Below are positions 20,831 through 33,800 of a stretch of DNA of 64,000 nucleotides, in pieces (within the stretch, counting starts at the first letter, position 1; every line of letters begins with the position of its first letter). Where the stretch lies: assembly GCA_018398765.1 (NCBI GenBank), contig JAHBMJ010003703.1, positions 24,260 through 88,259 of the forward strand, in the 5' to 3' direction. Source of the stretch: Chromera velia (taxonomy: Eukaryota; Sar; Chromeraceae). The position numbers and the translations under genes were made by a program. Below the pieces are notes generated by a model, which was given only the letters and a program-made list of their open reading frames with translations, did not search any database and had not been told where the DNA came from.

Positions 20831-23800
20831 TTCTGAGACCGCGATCAGCCCAGTCCGGTGATGCCGGTCCGATCTGTGAGTGGTGTCTCTTCGGTATCAA
20901 CCCAATCAGCGGTGGGGTTTGGGAAGAGGCAAAACATGCACACGCCTCAAATTTTGAGGCCTCTTACGGGGAAGAGGGATGCCGATGCTCCGCAGACAGA
21001 ACTGAGGGCGGGACTGTTTGTCAAAGAAAGAAACCAATGGCATGCAGAGGGGGGAGGAGACAGTGGACGGACAGACAAGAAGAAGAAAAAGAAGAAAGGA
21101 GATGGAGGGCTGGAAAAGGAAAAAGAGGGGGGCTAATAAGAAAAGCAAGTTAAGAAAGTCCCCCCCTCTCTATCGTTGGAAGAGGGAGGAATTGTTTTGA
21201 GTAGAAAAGGGGGATCATGGTTAACATAAGTTGAAAAGAGGGGGGTGGCTCTAGGTTGGGTTCTCACGGTTTGTGTTTGTCTCTCGTTTTCTGGTTTTAG
21301 ATATTTTTTAACCAAGGAAAACACGTATGCTGAAAAAGGAACGTGAGATAATGGGGAGATCTGCAGATTGAGCTGGCTTCTTAGGGAGGCTTGTCCTTCG
21401 GGGGGAGAGGGCTGGTAGGATCGAGGTTTGTGTGCTGCATGATAATGTTTACTGTTGGATCTCTTTTTCTTTTCTTCTGCATTGTAGTGCTTTCCTTTCG
21501 GGTGTCTAAGCGCTTCTTTGGGGCTCCTGGGCGTCTTCCCCCTCGGCCGCTTAGGGAGGGCGGTATCCGGCGGAGTCGGTTGGGCTTTTAAGACATAGCC
21601 CAGCAGGTCCCCCCCCTAGAATTCTTCTCCCACTTGAGGCACTTTGGGAAGCGTTGCACGTGGTTGGAAAGGAGAAGGGGGTCTGAAGCTTAGGGTAGTC
21701 CTTTTCTATGCGAGCTCCTTGATTTTGTCGGGCCTCCCAGGCGGGAAGAGGCTGAGTGGCAAGTGAGTGATATTTCTTGCTCCTCTTGAAGGGGTTGCTA
21801 GTTTCTGGTTAACTCAGTGTGGCCTCTCTGAGCGAGCTTTTACGCTCCTAGGCTAGCAGTACATATATGCCCAGACTGTCTTCTGCGATTGGGACACGAT
21901 GGTTGCCGGGTTTAGTCAACATCATCATCATCATATTATATCATAGACCTGGTGATATAAATATATAATATAATACATCACTGATTCACTGTTCACATTC
22001 TACTATCACTCTAGCTAGATCTAATTTAACTAGTCTAGTTTTGAATCTATAAATACGACTATATATATGACTGAGACTCAGAGGAGTCGGAAGATGGAAA
22101 ATCAGACTAGGGGTGGGCAGTAAAGTTTTTTTTATAATACAGTTTGCCTGTAAAACTTTAAACTTTAACTTTAAAACTTTAAAAGTAAACATGCAACCAG
22201 ACATGCAAAAGTTGATTTAAGAGACGTTGTTAGAGAAGTTGATTTCATTTATATCATTACAGGCAAAGTTACTGCTTTATATACTATCGCATACAGAAAA
22301 TCTATGTAGTACTCCTCAATCGCTGGACTCCTTACCATTTGTCTGTTGAATGTAGCGACCACAAACTCTGTGTACATGATTCTTGTATTCGATGTGTTAA
22401 TGACTTTATGTATAGACTTTCTTCATGTACCAAGTGGCTGGATGAAAAGAAATTTCTCCAGGAATTTCTGCGTTGCTTGGCTAAGCTGGAATCCATTGAT
22501 TCTAATGATTGTAACTGTTCACTCCCCAGTGCAAGTACATCTAAACTTTTTATCCGTACTATCATCCAATCACTTTTCATCTGATGCTAGATCCAATCGA
22601 TGTCACCTAGTATGTCGCCAATGATTATTTCTAATGTGAAGATAAATCTAAACTTAAATAGACTAAGCTTCTGCTGCTTTCTAATAAATTTAGTTATGAC
22701 TGACTTAATTAACGACCTATTCAGAAACTAATTGAAAAACATTTTTTTAAAATGAAATCTAGAGGGCAAAAAAAAAACTTTAACAAAAAAAAACTTTAAA
22801 ACTTTAGTGTCCACTCCTAAAAATCAGAGGAGTTGGAAGATGGTGATTCTCTTCCCCCTTCTCCCCATGAAGGAAAGGAAGAGAGATGGGTGCTGAATAG
22901 TGATGAGGAGAAGGAGAAAAAGAACATCCGTATTTTGATTTTAGTACTAGTTTTCATATGAAGGGATATCATATTATATATTTATATTATATCTCCGAAG
23001 TTGGGAAAATATAATAAATATCGAAACCACGCCTAGCTGTGAGAAAAAAGTAGGTAGCGCCAGAGGGTTAGGACTAGACATATCCTTGATCGCTGTATCT
23101 CCAATAATCTCTAAGCTTAAGTTGTGTCAGGTTGCGCACATTTGCGCACAAACTGCATATACATGGGTATACATAAGTTGCTGTTTGTCTCTGGTACGTT
23201 TCGGAGACTCTAGGCTAAACCACCATTAAGTAAGTAAGTAAGGTCAATGATTCAATATTAAATGGAATATAGTTCTTCTAAAATTTATTTTTTTATTGCA
23301 AGTTCACTGTTAGTAGTATCATTTAGTATCATTATATATACGTATAGTAAACTTTATGTCATTTTAATATAAGTTATATCAGGCTAGTACTGTATGAGGC
23401 TAGGCATGAAGCTGCTATTATTAGTCTACTAAATTATTCTAGAAATGATTCTTATAACGGGCCATATTAATGGCTGTATGGATGGTTCTTCATATGTTAA
23501 TCACTTTTAAATTCTTTAAAAACAATTTATTAAAACCATCGTTAATCTTTTTTTCGTTTTTAAATGGGAAAACGTCCACAATCATAAAAAGGATGAAGGA
23601 GGACAAAAGCATGTCGAAGCAGGTCGAGGAATGAGCAGGGTCAGGGACGGCACATAAGCTGTACCCCTTGTACACCGATCTCCCACTTGGTTCACACTGA
23701 GACTCAATATCCAGTCAGACCTTCACACAGTTCCTTTGTTTGCTTTCGTCAACTCCTTTTCACTCATGCAGACAGTGACTTCAACAAATTCCTTTAGTTT

Positions 23801-24240
23801 ACTTCAAGACAAAGAGAGGGTCTCCCAATAGATTTTCACTGATGCGAGCGGATGCGAGAGGTTCAAATACCAACCCCCCCGTATCCCCCTGTATTCAAGA
23901 CAAACAAACAAAATTCAGTGATGAAGAGATGTAATCTAGTCATTAATTTTCTGATCGAATGTCTAACATCTAGTCTGAAACTCATATGATTTTATAAGAT
24001 TAAAAAGATTCTTTTTTCTTTTAAAGAACTACTAATACCGTTTTACTCTAAATAAGTCTAAGTTAGAGGGGGGAACACATTCTTATTCAAATGGGTCTGA
24101 AGAGTTGGGTGATCCGCTCACTGGCAGTTTGAAATTCACAAATGCGATTAGCTAACCGTTGCCGAGTCAGAGTCTTTCAGTTAACGAAAGAAAGTCACCT
24201 CATTGCAGTCAAAGGCTGAAGCACACTGTAAACATATGTC
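20831..24240. other. gene-poor region, increasingly AT-rich
   Basis: 20830-21900 has moderate GC with low-complexity purine-rich stretches and a few ORFs under 110 codons that look unconvincing. 21900-24100 is AT-rich with TA-rich, poly-A/T and (AAGT)n pieces. A short ORF at 22339-22584 (several Cys, AT-rich codons) could be a fragment of an old element, but I cannot identify it. No tRNA or rRNA is seen. Confidence 0.5.
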
Positions 24241-24879
24241 AAAGAAGCTCCTTGGGGGAGGTCGCACCGGGGGGCCACCTGCCCGTCTTGAGGTCAACCT
24301 TCCCGTCTTGAGGCCATCTGCAAAAAATCAAGATTGAAACAGAAAGGGTAATTGAGAAGAATCAGAGAACATTTGAAATGCATGAAGAAGGGCAGGTGAC
24401 AGCAGCAGACCGGAGGGAAGGAACCCATGACCATGTCGCTGAGGGTTTTGTAGTCGTCACACGAAAAGGCACCCTTCGTCTCCATCATTGTCGCATGCTC
24501 CTCTATTCGTACAAAGAGAACCTCTCTGACCCCCGCGACTCAATTCTCCTCCGAGACATCGAGGAGGCTCGAGATGAGACGGTCTGTCTGCTCGGAGAAC
24601 TCGGTGTTCACAAACAGGCGGCAGGCAAGCCTGAACCAATCGGCCTTGCCCATCTCATTAATTCCTTTCCAGCCACGCGATCAAGTCAGCTTGAACCAGT
24701 TGGCGTTTTCTACAGCTGCATCAGACTCCCATGCTGAAGGAGAGAGACACAAAAGGGACAACGAAAGGCGTATGCGTGCATACCCGCAGTAGACCAGGAG
24801 GGTGTTGCGGACTGTGAATGGAAGGGTGGAGTGAAACCAATCCCGATGCACAGACGCAGACGCTACGCGCATGGGCGCA

Positions 24880-24894
24880 CACACATACACACAC

Positions 24895-24958
<64 letters not shown>

Positions 24959-25086
24959 GCGCGTACATACATACACGTACATACACACACGTACATACAC
25001 ACACGCACACACACATACACACACACACGCACGCACGCACGCACGCACCAGCATGCACGCACGCACCGGCACGCACGCACGCACCG

Positions 25087-25122
<36 letters not shown>
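24880..25122. repeat. (CA)n / (GCAC)n compound microsatellite
   Basis: About 240 bp of CA dinucleotides interrupted by GTACATA, (GCAC)n and CGGCA variants. All six frames stay partly open through it, producing His/Thr- and Cys/Val-repeat ORFs that are artefacts. Confidence 0.95.
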
Positions 25123-25124
<2 letters not shown>

Positions 25125-26237
25125 TCAACTACTCCAACAGAGAAAGGGGAGGAAGGGGGTCAGACCGACAAAAATATTTGAGAGCAGTGTGAAACAGAAT
25201 CCGCGGAGCGACAGTCAAAGCCGGGCATCATATGCTACTGCAGCAAAGAAGAAAAGAGTCTCTGCTATGCTGCATGAGTCTTCTTACACAAAACTAACAA
25301 AAGGGCACTCATCCCTGATACGAAGAGACAACCAAACAGACTTACAGAGGAGGGAAGTAACTTGGAAGCCGACAAGGGCAGGTCTTAGACTCAGTTGGTC
25401 GCCTCCGGAAGCCATCGGAAGCCGTTTTAGAAAGCCGAACGCACCCCCTCCAGACACTTTGGCAGTCCATTTTCTAGGAGACTCTTTTTCTCCTTCTCCT
25501 TTGGGTCGACTTGTCTGATAAACTTCGTGTTCTCCAGGTCGAAAACCGACAGCCCGGAGACACCCTCTCCCGGTCCGATCTTCTTTTGGATCTGCACACA
25601 TAGAATCGGGTACGCAGGTGTTCGTACACTCGGCATTGTCTGAATCGTTGTACAGTTCTGAGCTGTTGGAGTCTTATTTCAACATGAGCGCATGTCATCC
25701 TTCCAGATCCGTTCAATTCAACACGGAAAACCCTTTTCTCCATAATCTGAGTGAGTCAATTTCCGCAAAAGATCTGTTCCGAAGATGATGATCGAAATAT
25801 TCGATTCGTTAGCAAAATGTATGTATGTAATTGCAGAGTAGGCAATTTGAATTGATAAGTCATACTCACCCATTTTCTCTTCAAGAGAGTGCAGGCCGGA
25901 GGAACACAAAGAGATGGAAAATGGATGTTGGATATGTCACTATTTGTTATTTATGTGTTGTCGACTACATTGATCGAAACATCAAAACTCTAAGGCGAAA
26001 CCGAGGCAGTTGCTCTAGCTTCGGCTCACTTGCGATTCTCCCACTAGGCCCCTTGTACTGACGCGTGCGAAAACTGAGAGACTCGCTCTGGAGAATTGAT
26101 TGGCACTGAGTGCCGGAACTTGCTTAGTCACCTCTACAGGCCATCTCATTCTGACACAATTACTGTGCCCCGCACTGGAAGATCTTTGCACACCCCTTAA
26201 ACGATTGCCCATCTTTGAATGACAGTTCTCTTGCCTC

Positions 26238-26239
<2 letters not shown>

Positions 26240-26275
<36 letters not shown>
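26240..26275. repeat. (TA)n microsatellite
   Basis: An uninterrupted run of about 18 TA dinucleotides, in the spacer upstream of the SPEF2-like gene. Confidence 0.95.
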
Positions 26276-26278
<3 letters not shown>

Positions 26279-26765
26279 GATCTGATACATCGATGTATGA
26301 TCTGATCCTTCTTGACGATTTCCGAGACAACTGCCATACAACTGCCGATTGCCGCCAATATTTGCGACATGTTGCGACCGTGCATGCATGTTGACAAAAA
26401 GAAAGGACGCATTCTCTGCATGCATGCGCACTTAGCGCGCGCCTAATTGCCCATGCAGTTGCACTATATAGTTGCACTGAGCTTCATGCGGTTTCGATCA
26501 CTATACCCAATCTATATATGAACATGTGTTGCTAAAGCGCTTCCTTTCGTCTTTCTCTTGGCACGCATCGATAGAGTGATCGTCGCATCTAAGAACAAGG
26601 GAGAGCTTGAGAGATTGAGAACGACATTGGCGCAGGTAGAACTGGCTGAAGGAGGAGAGTTGTGCCTCTGCGTCTTCTCTCTCAGTGAATTCAGGCAAGA
26701 GGAAACCAAAAAACTCGGTTACTTGAACGAAGAGTGCGGGATCGATCGTCAAGGAGCGCGGAAGA

Positions 26766-27748
26766 ATGACGGACCCGAAAGAGTCTCGTATCAGACGACC
26801 TCAGGTAAGCCGTTTGATGCTGTCTTTGTATGTTGGGACGGTATGCAGAGGCAACACCATTCAGTTCTACGTACATGTGTTTCAACTCTCCATGTGTTGC
26901 ATTTTTCTGCACGCACGCTTTCGTTCGCTCGTCCTTGTGGTCTCAACGTGGAAGTTTCGAACAGCACAATTGGCTTCAAGCCACACGAAGGGACGCCTCG
27001 TTGCTCTCCTGCAACGCCAACACCTGAAGTGCACATATCAATCGACAATTCACACCACATTCACACATAGACGGAAGGGCCAATAGAGAGTATGTGTCCC
27101 AGGTACGGGGGAATAAACAGTCACACTGCCAGTATGTGGCTATGAAAAGGGTCAGCCAAATGGATTGCATACGGCCAGGCAGCCGAAAATGGACAGCAAA
27201 GACCTGCTTTCCTGTTCTGCGCACAATCCAATGGTTGCAGTATGATGCCGAGCAGAAGACCTTGCTCGAGCAGCAGCTGAGGACGAACAGAATTCCTCCG
27301 AAAAAGGTTAGTGGCCCCCTTTCCGTCCTTTCCCTTCCTTTCCTTTTCTTTCCGTTCTGTTACCTCCTTCTCTCTTCTCTTTCCTTCTCTTTTCTTCTCA
27401 CCATATGGCTTTTCGGGTTTCTTTGAACTTGAGGCCTCGGATCGCATCTGGTCGTCTGTCTGTGCGAATCGTCAAGTACTCCTCTTTGTCTGCCTGTCCT
27501 TTGGTTTTCTCGAATAGATAAATTGGTGGGTGGTTGGGAAAACGGTATCTGTTTCTCCACTGCGTGATTGAATAAACGCAGATTCGAGAGGAGCTTCATG
27601 TCCACAAATACGAACAGGAGAGACTCCGGCAGGAAGCGGTGGCGGCAGCCCTGGACCTGTAAGTGTTCTTCTTTCTTCCTTCCTTGTTTCCTTCTTCCCT
27701 TGCTTCCTTCTTTCCCTTTCATGCTTCTCTCTATCTATTTCTCTCTCT

Positions 27749-27783
<35 letters not shown>

Positions 27784-27785
27784 CC

Positions 27786-27824
<39 letters not shown>

Positions 27825-30800
27825 CATAGGTAGGGGTGGATAGGTGAGTGAAGGGGCGTGAATGGGGTGTGCGCTGCCCTCAGTGCACAACTTTTGTTTT
27901 TGCTTCTTTCCCTGGTTCTTTTTCTTGTCCGTCTTCCTCCCCACTTCGACCTCCCTCCCATGGGTGCCTTCTGATGAATGCCCTGGTTGACCTCTCCCTC
28001 TCAGGTATGACCACCAGAAACTTGAGCACTCACGGGCGGAGTTCAGACAGACCCTCAGGGACACAATGGAGAGGAACAGAGAGTTCCTGCAGGTCAGAAA
28101 AGGGAAGGAGAAAAGGGGGAACGATTTTCTTTCTGATTATCTGCCTACACTTTGCATGGTCTCTTTGTTTTGCCTTTCCCCCCAACCCAACCAACCCAAC
28201 TCTGAATGAATGAAGAAACGATCCAATATCCACTCGACTTCCCTCCCTGCAGAATTGGGAGGCGGAGGGGCGAGCGGCCTGGAGGGAGAACCGTCTGGTG
28301 TCTCTGGAGAGAGAGGCATACGATCTGAAATTTGAGAAGAAGACGATGGCCAGAAGGCAAAAGTGAGTGACTGAGTGAGTGAGCGAGTGAGTGAGTGAGG
28401 GGGTGTCTGTACGGCGGTGTGTCTTCTCGTCTGACGGGCCCTTTTCCTCTCTTTGATTCTCACTTGCCCACATACTTGTGTTCCTTCTGACTTCTTGCCA
28501 TTCCCACTCAAACTTTGTTCTCATTGGCCTGCCTACTCTTTTTTTCAATTCGATAGGAAGGACGCTTGACTCTCTTGTCCCTCCATCTCTTCTTTCTCAA
28601 TTAGTGCTTGTGGGATCTCCCCCTATGCTTCTCCATCCTGGTTCGTATCCCTTCCACCACAAGCAGTGAGAGAAGAAGAAGAATAGAAGCCACTGCTCTG
28701 AGGGAAGTGATGCTGTGAGGATGAAAAATGCTGGTCTGTTTCTTTTGTCCGACTGGTGTGTCTGTGCAGAAAGGCAGAGGACGAGAGGACGCGGCGGAGA
28801 AACGACGCGCTGAGCGGGATGGAAAATCTGGAGCTGGCTGTGCAGAGAATGGGACTTGATGCTGGGGGAGGGGATGGGTCAGTTAGTCAGCCTCAGTGTC
28901 TTCTGACTTCTTTCTTTCTCACCATTCCCCCTCATTTTCCCCCTCTTGAACAGCCCGTTGGGCATGCAGACATACTTCTTCCTTCCCAGCTTTTTCAACA
29001 AAGTGGCTGACAAGACCTGTGCTCTCGACCTCCAGTCTCTCCCTCCCTCCCGTTGCCTTCGTTCATTCATTCATTCACTGATCGATTTGTGAAACTCTCT
29101 TTCTTTGAGTGTGTTTCTCCCCCCCCGGATGGATCCACCCTCTCTCGGAAGGAAGGAAGGAAGGCCAACTTGATGCATGGATGCCCATTTCTATGGATAG
29201 ATGGATGATTGATGCTGCAGGAAGGCCAACTTGATGCATGGATGCCCATTTCTATGAATGGATGGATGATTGATGCTGCAGGAAGGCCAACTTGATGCAT
29301 GGATGCCCATACGTATGGATGGATGGATGATTGATGCTGCAGGCTTGATGGAGAGGCCCCTGAAGTCTCCGAGTTCTCCTCTGGGTCTGAGCTCCTGGCC
29401 TTCCTCCGGTCCCGTCTCCCCACAGACGCACAACAGAGGGAGGAGGCAGCGCTCTTCCTGCAGTCAGTCAGTCAGTCAGTTAGTCAGGCAGGCAGTCAGT
29501 CAGTCAGTCAGTCAGGCAGGCAGACGGGCAGTCAGGCAGGCAGACGGGCAGGAAGATTGCTCTGACAGGCTGCCAGCAATCGATGATCAGTCGCGCACTT
29601 CCTCACCCCTTTTTGTTTTGTCACCCGTTCTTCTTCCTTCACTTCACTCCGCTGGAAAAGTTTGCTCCTCTCTCTTCGGGTGTTTGTTCATCCATCTCCA
29701 CACACATACGTCCTTTCTCCGATTCTTCCTGCACCCTTCCAGACGAGCGCGGGAGGCGCGACAAGCCAGCGACCTTGCAAGGAAAGAAAGGTCAGTCGGT
29801 CACTCCTCAACTTTCTGAAATGGGAAGTTTTTTCCCCTTTCCTTTCCTTTCCTTTCCTTTTAATCCCCTGGCAGGTGTCTTTGTAGTTTCTTTCATGATG
29901 TTTTGAGAAAGGACCCTGTGTCAGAAGTTGCTGCTTTTTCTGCTGAAAAAGACAACCGAAAGAAAAACTCAGTGAGTTGGCTGCCCCGTCGTGTTTGTCT
30001 GCCTGGTCTTTACGCTAGTTCATTCTCTTGCTTGTTGATTCTTTTGCCACCTTCGATCGAAGCAGCACGTATTGCAGAGGCTTCCGAGGTGCATTTTCAA
30101 TCATGATTTCTGGTCTTACTTTGATCGTGCATTTGTGAGTGAGTGCAGAGAGAGGCGACGCCGCAAGGTTCTCGTCCAGCAGCAGAAGGCCCAGACGGAG
30201 GCGGAGGAGAGCGCGTTCCAGTCCCGTCTCCTCGAGAGGGTCCGCAGAGACGCCAGGGTGGAGAGGCACCACGCTCTAGACACCCTCAGGCTGAGACAGT
30301 ATGCGGAGACAATCAGGAGGAACAGAGAGGCCAGGCAGAAGAAGTTTGAAGAGGTCCGTCGGTCGATCGGTTGTCTCTTTTCTTTTCTCGATCAGATGCT
30401 AGGAAAGATACTGATCTCACGTGCCCGTTTGGCTTGAGGTGGAGGTTTTTTTATCTCGACGGTGTGGGGGAAGCAATAAGAAGAAGGTTTTCAGTCATGA
30501 ACAAGCAGGGAGCGGGTGGATGCCGCTTTAAGCACTCTATGCAAGATGCAACACCGTTGTTTTCATTTTTGTCCTTCTAATTGTGCAAAGCTTGTTTATT
30601 CTGCTCGGTTACTTCTTTCACTCGCACCTCAACTAAACTCCTCTTGCATGTTGATGTTGTCGACAGAATTTGAAGGGGATCCGCGTCTCTTGTCTAGCAG
30701 AGTGTCTGCATGTGTCTGCATGCATGTGCCTGCATGTATGTGTCCGCGTGTCTGTCGAGCAGCAACGGCGGGTCGACTTCGAGAGCGCCCTCCAGAAGGA

Positions 30801-33800
30801 CCGCATTCTCCTCCTGTCAGTCACTTTGTCTGTCTATCTATCTGCCTATCTATCTGTCTGTCGGTTTGTACATAGTCTGTCTGTCTGTTTGTCTGTTTGT
30901 CTGTCTGTCTGTGGGGGAGATCCTGGTCGGATGAACGGAAAGAGTTTGAAGATTAACAGACAAGCACATGGATGATGAGACAGGCCATCACATGTAAGGG
31001 AAAAAGATGCCTCAGCATGAAGTGCATCGAAAGTATTTGTGGAAAATGAGAGAGGACAACTCAGCCGAACCCACTCGAGATGAACAGATGGGGGAAGAGG
31101 GAAGCGAAACGAAACAAAAACGAACTCAACGAGGTGGTGGAGGAAGATGAACTTTTCTTCCAGACCTAATTTCTTTTTTCCGTGGACGGGACATTGAAAA
31201 GATGAACCCTGCATGGATGCGCCTCAAGTGGACGCATCCGTAAATGTATGTATGTATGTGCGCACATATCTATCGACATACGCAGGGAAGCTCAGGAGGA
31301 GGTCCTCAAACAGACGGCGATCGAGAGGAAGGAATACCGAAAGATCGAGAAGGAGCGACTGGCTGCAAAGAGGGCAGAGAGAGCGGATAGGTGTGAGGAG
31401 GTCAGTGAATGAGTGAGTGAGTGAGTGAGTGAGTGAGTGATTGAGTGAGTGAGTGAGTGTGGGTACCTGCCTGCCTCTCTGGCCCTATGTTGGTGGCTCT
31501 CCCTGTTGAGTTATTTTTAGCACTGTCTTTCTTTCTCCCTCGTTCTTTCAACTGCAAAAACATTCATTCTATATGAGAGGATTTATGTGGATCACTGCTT
31601 AAGTCATCTGCATTTTCTTCCATCTTCTTGCTCCTCCCCTCCCCCCCCTGTCTGACTGCAGGTCCTCAACCTGATTCTCGACATTGCAGACGCCGCTCAC
31701 CATGAGAGAATTAACAACGACGCGGTGGGCTTTCTTTCGGCTTTCTTCTCTTCTCTAGTGGATGTGTCGTTCCATGATTGCTCTATCTGTTTTCATTCCC
31801 ACAGCGTGGTCCACTGTCCGACAAAGTGAGACGCCACAAAGATGGATACTGACATTTGAAGCGGTCTGCATGGGTCCCCCTCCACCCCTTTTCTTTTTCT
31901 TCTTCCTTTGCTTCGAATCCACGTTCCTCCTTTTTTTTTTGCTTATTCACTTCATTATCTGTATTGTTTTGGTGGCCTCTGTGCAGGAGGCTGTGGAGCC
32001 TGAGGTCTGGAGGGACTGGCTGGCTCTGTTTGTCGACAGTCTGTCCGTCTCCCCCCCTGTGGGCACGGACCCTTCGACAGCCCTCGGGGGGCCTCCAACG
32101 GGACAGGGCGCAGAGGAGGGGGCGTCAGCTGTGGCCCTTGTGGAGGATGAGGAGGAAGACCCGACGCCACAGGAAGTGAAGGAGGAGAGAGCTGCGAACA
32201 ACGAGGAACTGATGAGGTGCGAGCAGGGGAAGAGGAAGGAAGAATGGGATAGAGAGTGAGACTTCAAGAAGAGATTTCCGGTTGGGGCTCCCGAATCCGC
32301 TGGTATGATGAAGCGTTGTGCTGCTTTGCGTGTCTTCTCGCGAGATCCAATTTAAGAATTAGGTGGTGTGCGCTGGTGGCCTGTGAGAGCATTTAGACAA
32401 CCGAAGCATGTGAGGAACCTGCACAGTTTTTGTGTGTGTGATTCTCTTTTCCTCCTTTCAAATTTCTGCAGATATTTGAATTCGGAAGGCCAGTGGGCGG
32501 CTGTGATGGAAATCAAAAAGGAGAGGCCGCCTGCTGAGGGGGAGGGAGAGAACCCCCCCCCTCCTGCTGCAGAGGGAGGAGAGGGAGAAGAGGCCCTCGT
32601 CCCTCTGGAGCCTCTCAGTCTCTACGCATCCATCCTGGAGGAGCTCTTCAAAGAATCCTCAACAAGGGAAGACGTCAGTAGGCACTTAGACAGTCAAGCA
32701 CACAAGCTATGGAGCACTCAGACATTTCAAAAGTCATGCAGACAAGTTTTGAAACAGTCAGGCAGGCGGTCTGCGAGCAGTCAGGCAAGCAACCAAGCCA
32801 GCGTCCTCTTTAAGTGCTCTATGTCTCGATGGTTCTCGAAGGGGGGGGTAAGTGAATCAACAAGGGCATGCGAAGAGAAGGGATTGCGAACACCTCGCCT
32901 GGGTCCCGTTAAAGCTGGAGTATGGCTGTGTCATCTCCTGCTGGGCCTTTTCTGCTGTTCCTTCCTGTGTGCTGACAGACAAATCGGTACATGGTTTTCC
33001 GAATTTGCAGAAACCCACTGCGGGGCTCTTGAAGCGGCCGGAGAACCTGCGACCCGCAGGCGACCCCCTGAGCTTCCGTCTCTCTGTGATTGTGAGGGCG
33101 TTGATCGAGAAGACCTTCGAGAGACTCCCTCCTGAACCGGCAGGGCCTCTGCCTGATGTGCCTCTGAAGGTTCGGAGGTTTCTCTCTCTCACTGTCTCTT
33201 GTTTTCTTCTCCACTCTTTTCTTGAATCAGTATAAGGTTCTCCCTGTGACTCCCTCCGGGTGCCCATTCTTCCTCATCTGGAGATAAGCGTCTCTTCTCT
33301 GCTTTCTCTGCGCCCCTTTTTCTCTGAACTTTCTTTCGTCCCTTGACCGATGATATGAATACGTTTCCCTCCTCTCTGTCTGCAGGTGCTGCTGACAGGC
33401 AAACCACTCTCTGGAAAGAAAACTGCAGCACGCCACATTGCCGACAAGTTCGCCCTTGACGTCAGTTCGCAAGTTCTGTCCCGAGGCTGGCCTTGAAAAC
33501 AAAACTCTCAACAAAAACGGCACATTTGATTCCTGTTTTTTTTCTTGAATGCTGGGCTCATGATTCGGATGGGGATGCTCTCATTGTGCTCTTGTTGCTG
33601 CCCGACACACGTCCACAGCCGACCGTCCTCCCCAATCTTTCACGTTAGGTCGCCCTTTATCTCCATTTCGCTACCTCCCCCCTCTCTTGTCTCCTGTCTT
33701 ACTGGCTCCTTGCCTCTGTTCTGGTCGCCTTGCTGACGCACGCAGGTGATTGATCCCTCTGAGCTCCTCAAGGAGGCCCTGACTGCGGCCGGGTTCGGAG

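Larger units (their letters stand above)
24241..26765. other. unresolved region with possible small minus-strand exons and microsatellites
   Basis: Some minus-strand segments look protein-like. About 24640-24545 reads EMGKADWFRLACRLF and on to a stop; 25607-25427, after a TGTGCAG acceptor, reads IQKKIGPGEGVSGLSVFDLE and on to a stop; 26752-26501 is another. I could not join them with consistent phases, so no gene is called. The region also holds the long (CA)n/(GCAC)n array and a (TA)n run. TGCATGCA palindromes near 26382 and 26417 are likely upstream elements of the SPEF2-like gene. Confidence 0.35.

Noticed and set aside
24681-25518. His/Thr-rich and Cys/Val-rich ORFs up to 215 codons
   Set aside because: Artefacts of the (CA)n/(GCAC)n array; no conserved sequence outside the repeat.
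26015-26477. Cys/His-containing minus-strand ORFs
   Set aside because: They run through the (TA)n microsatellite as Tyr-Ile repeats; no splice-consistent model.
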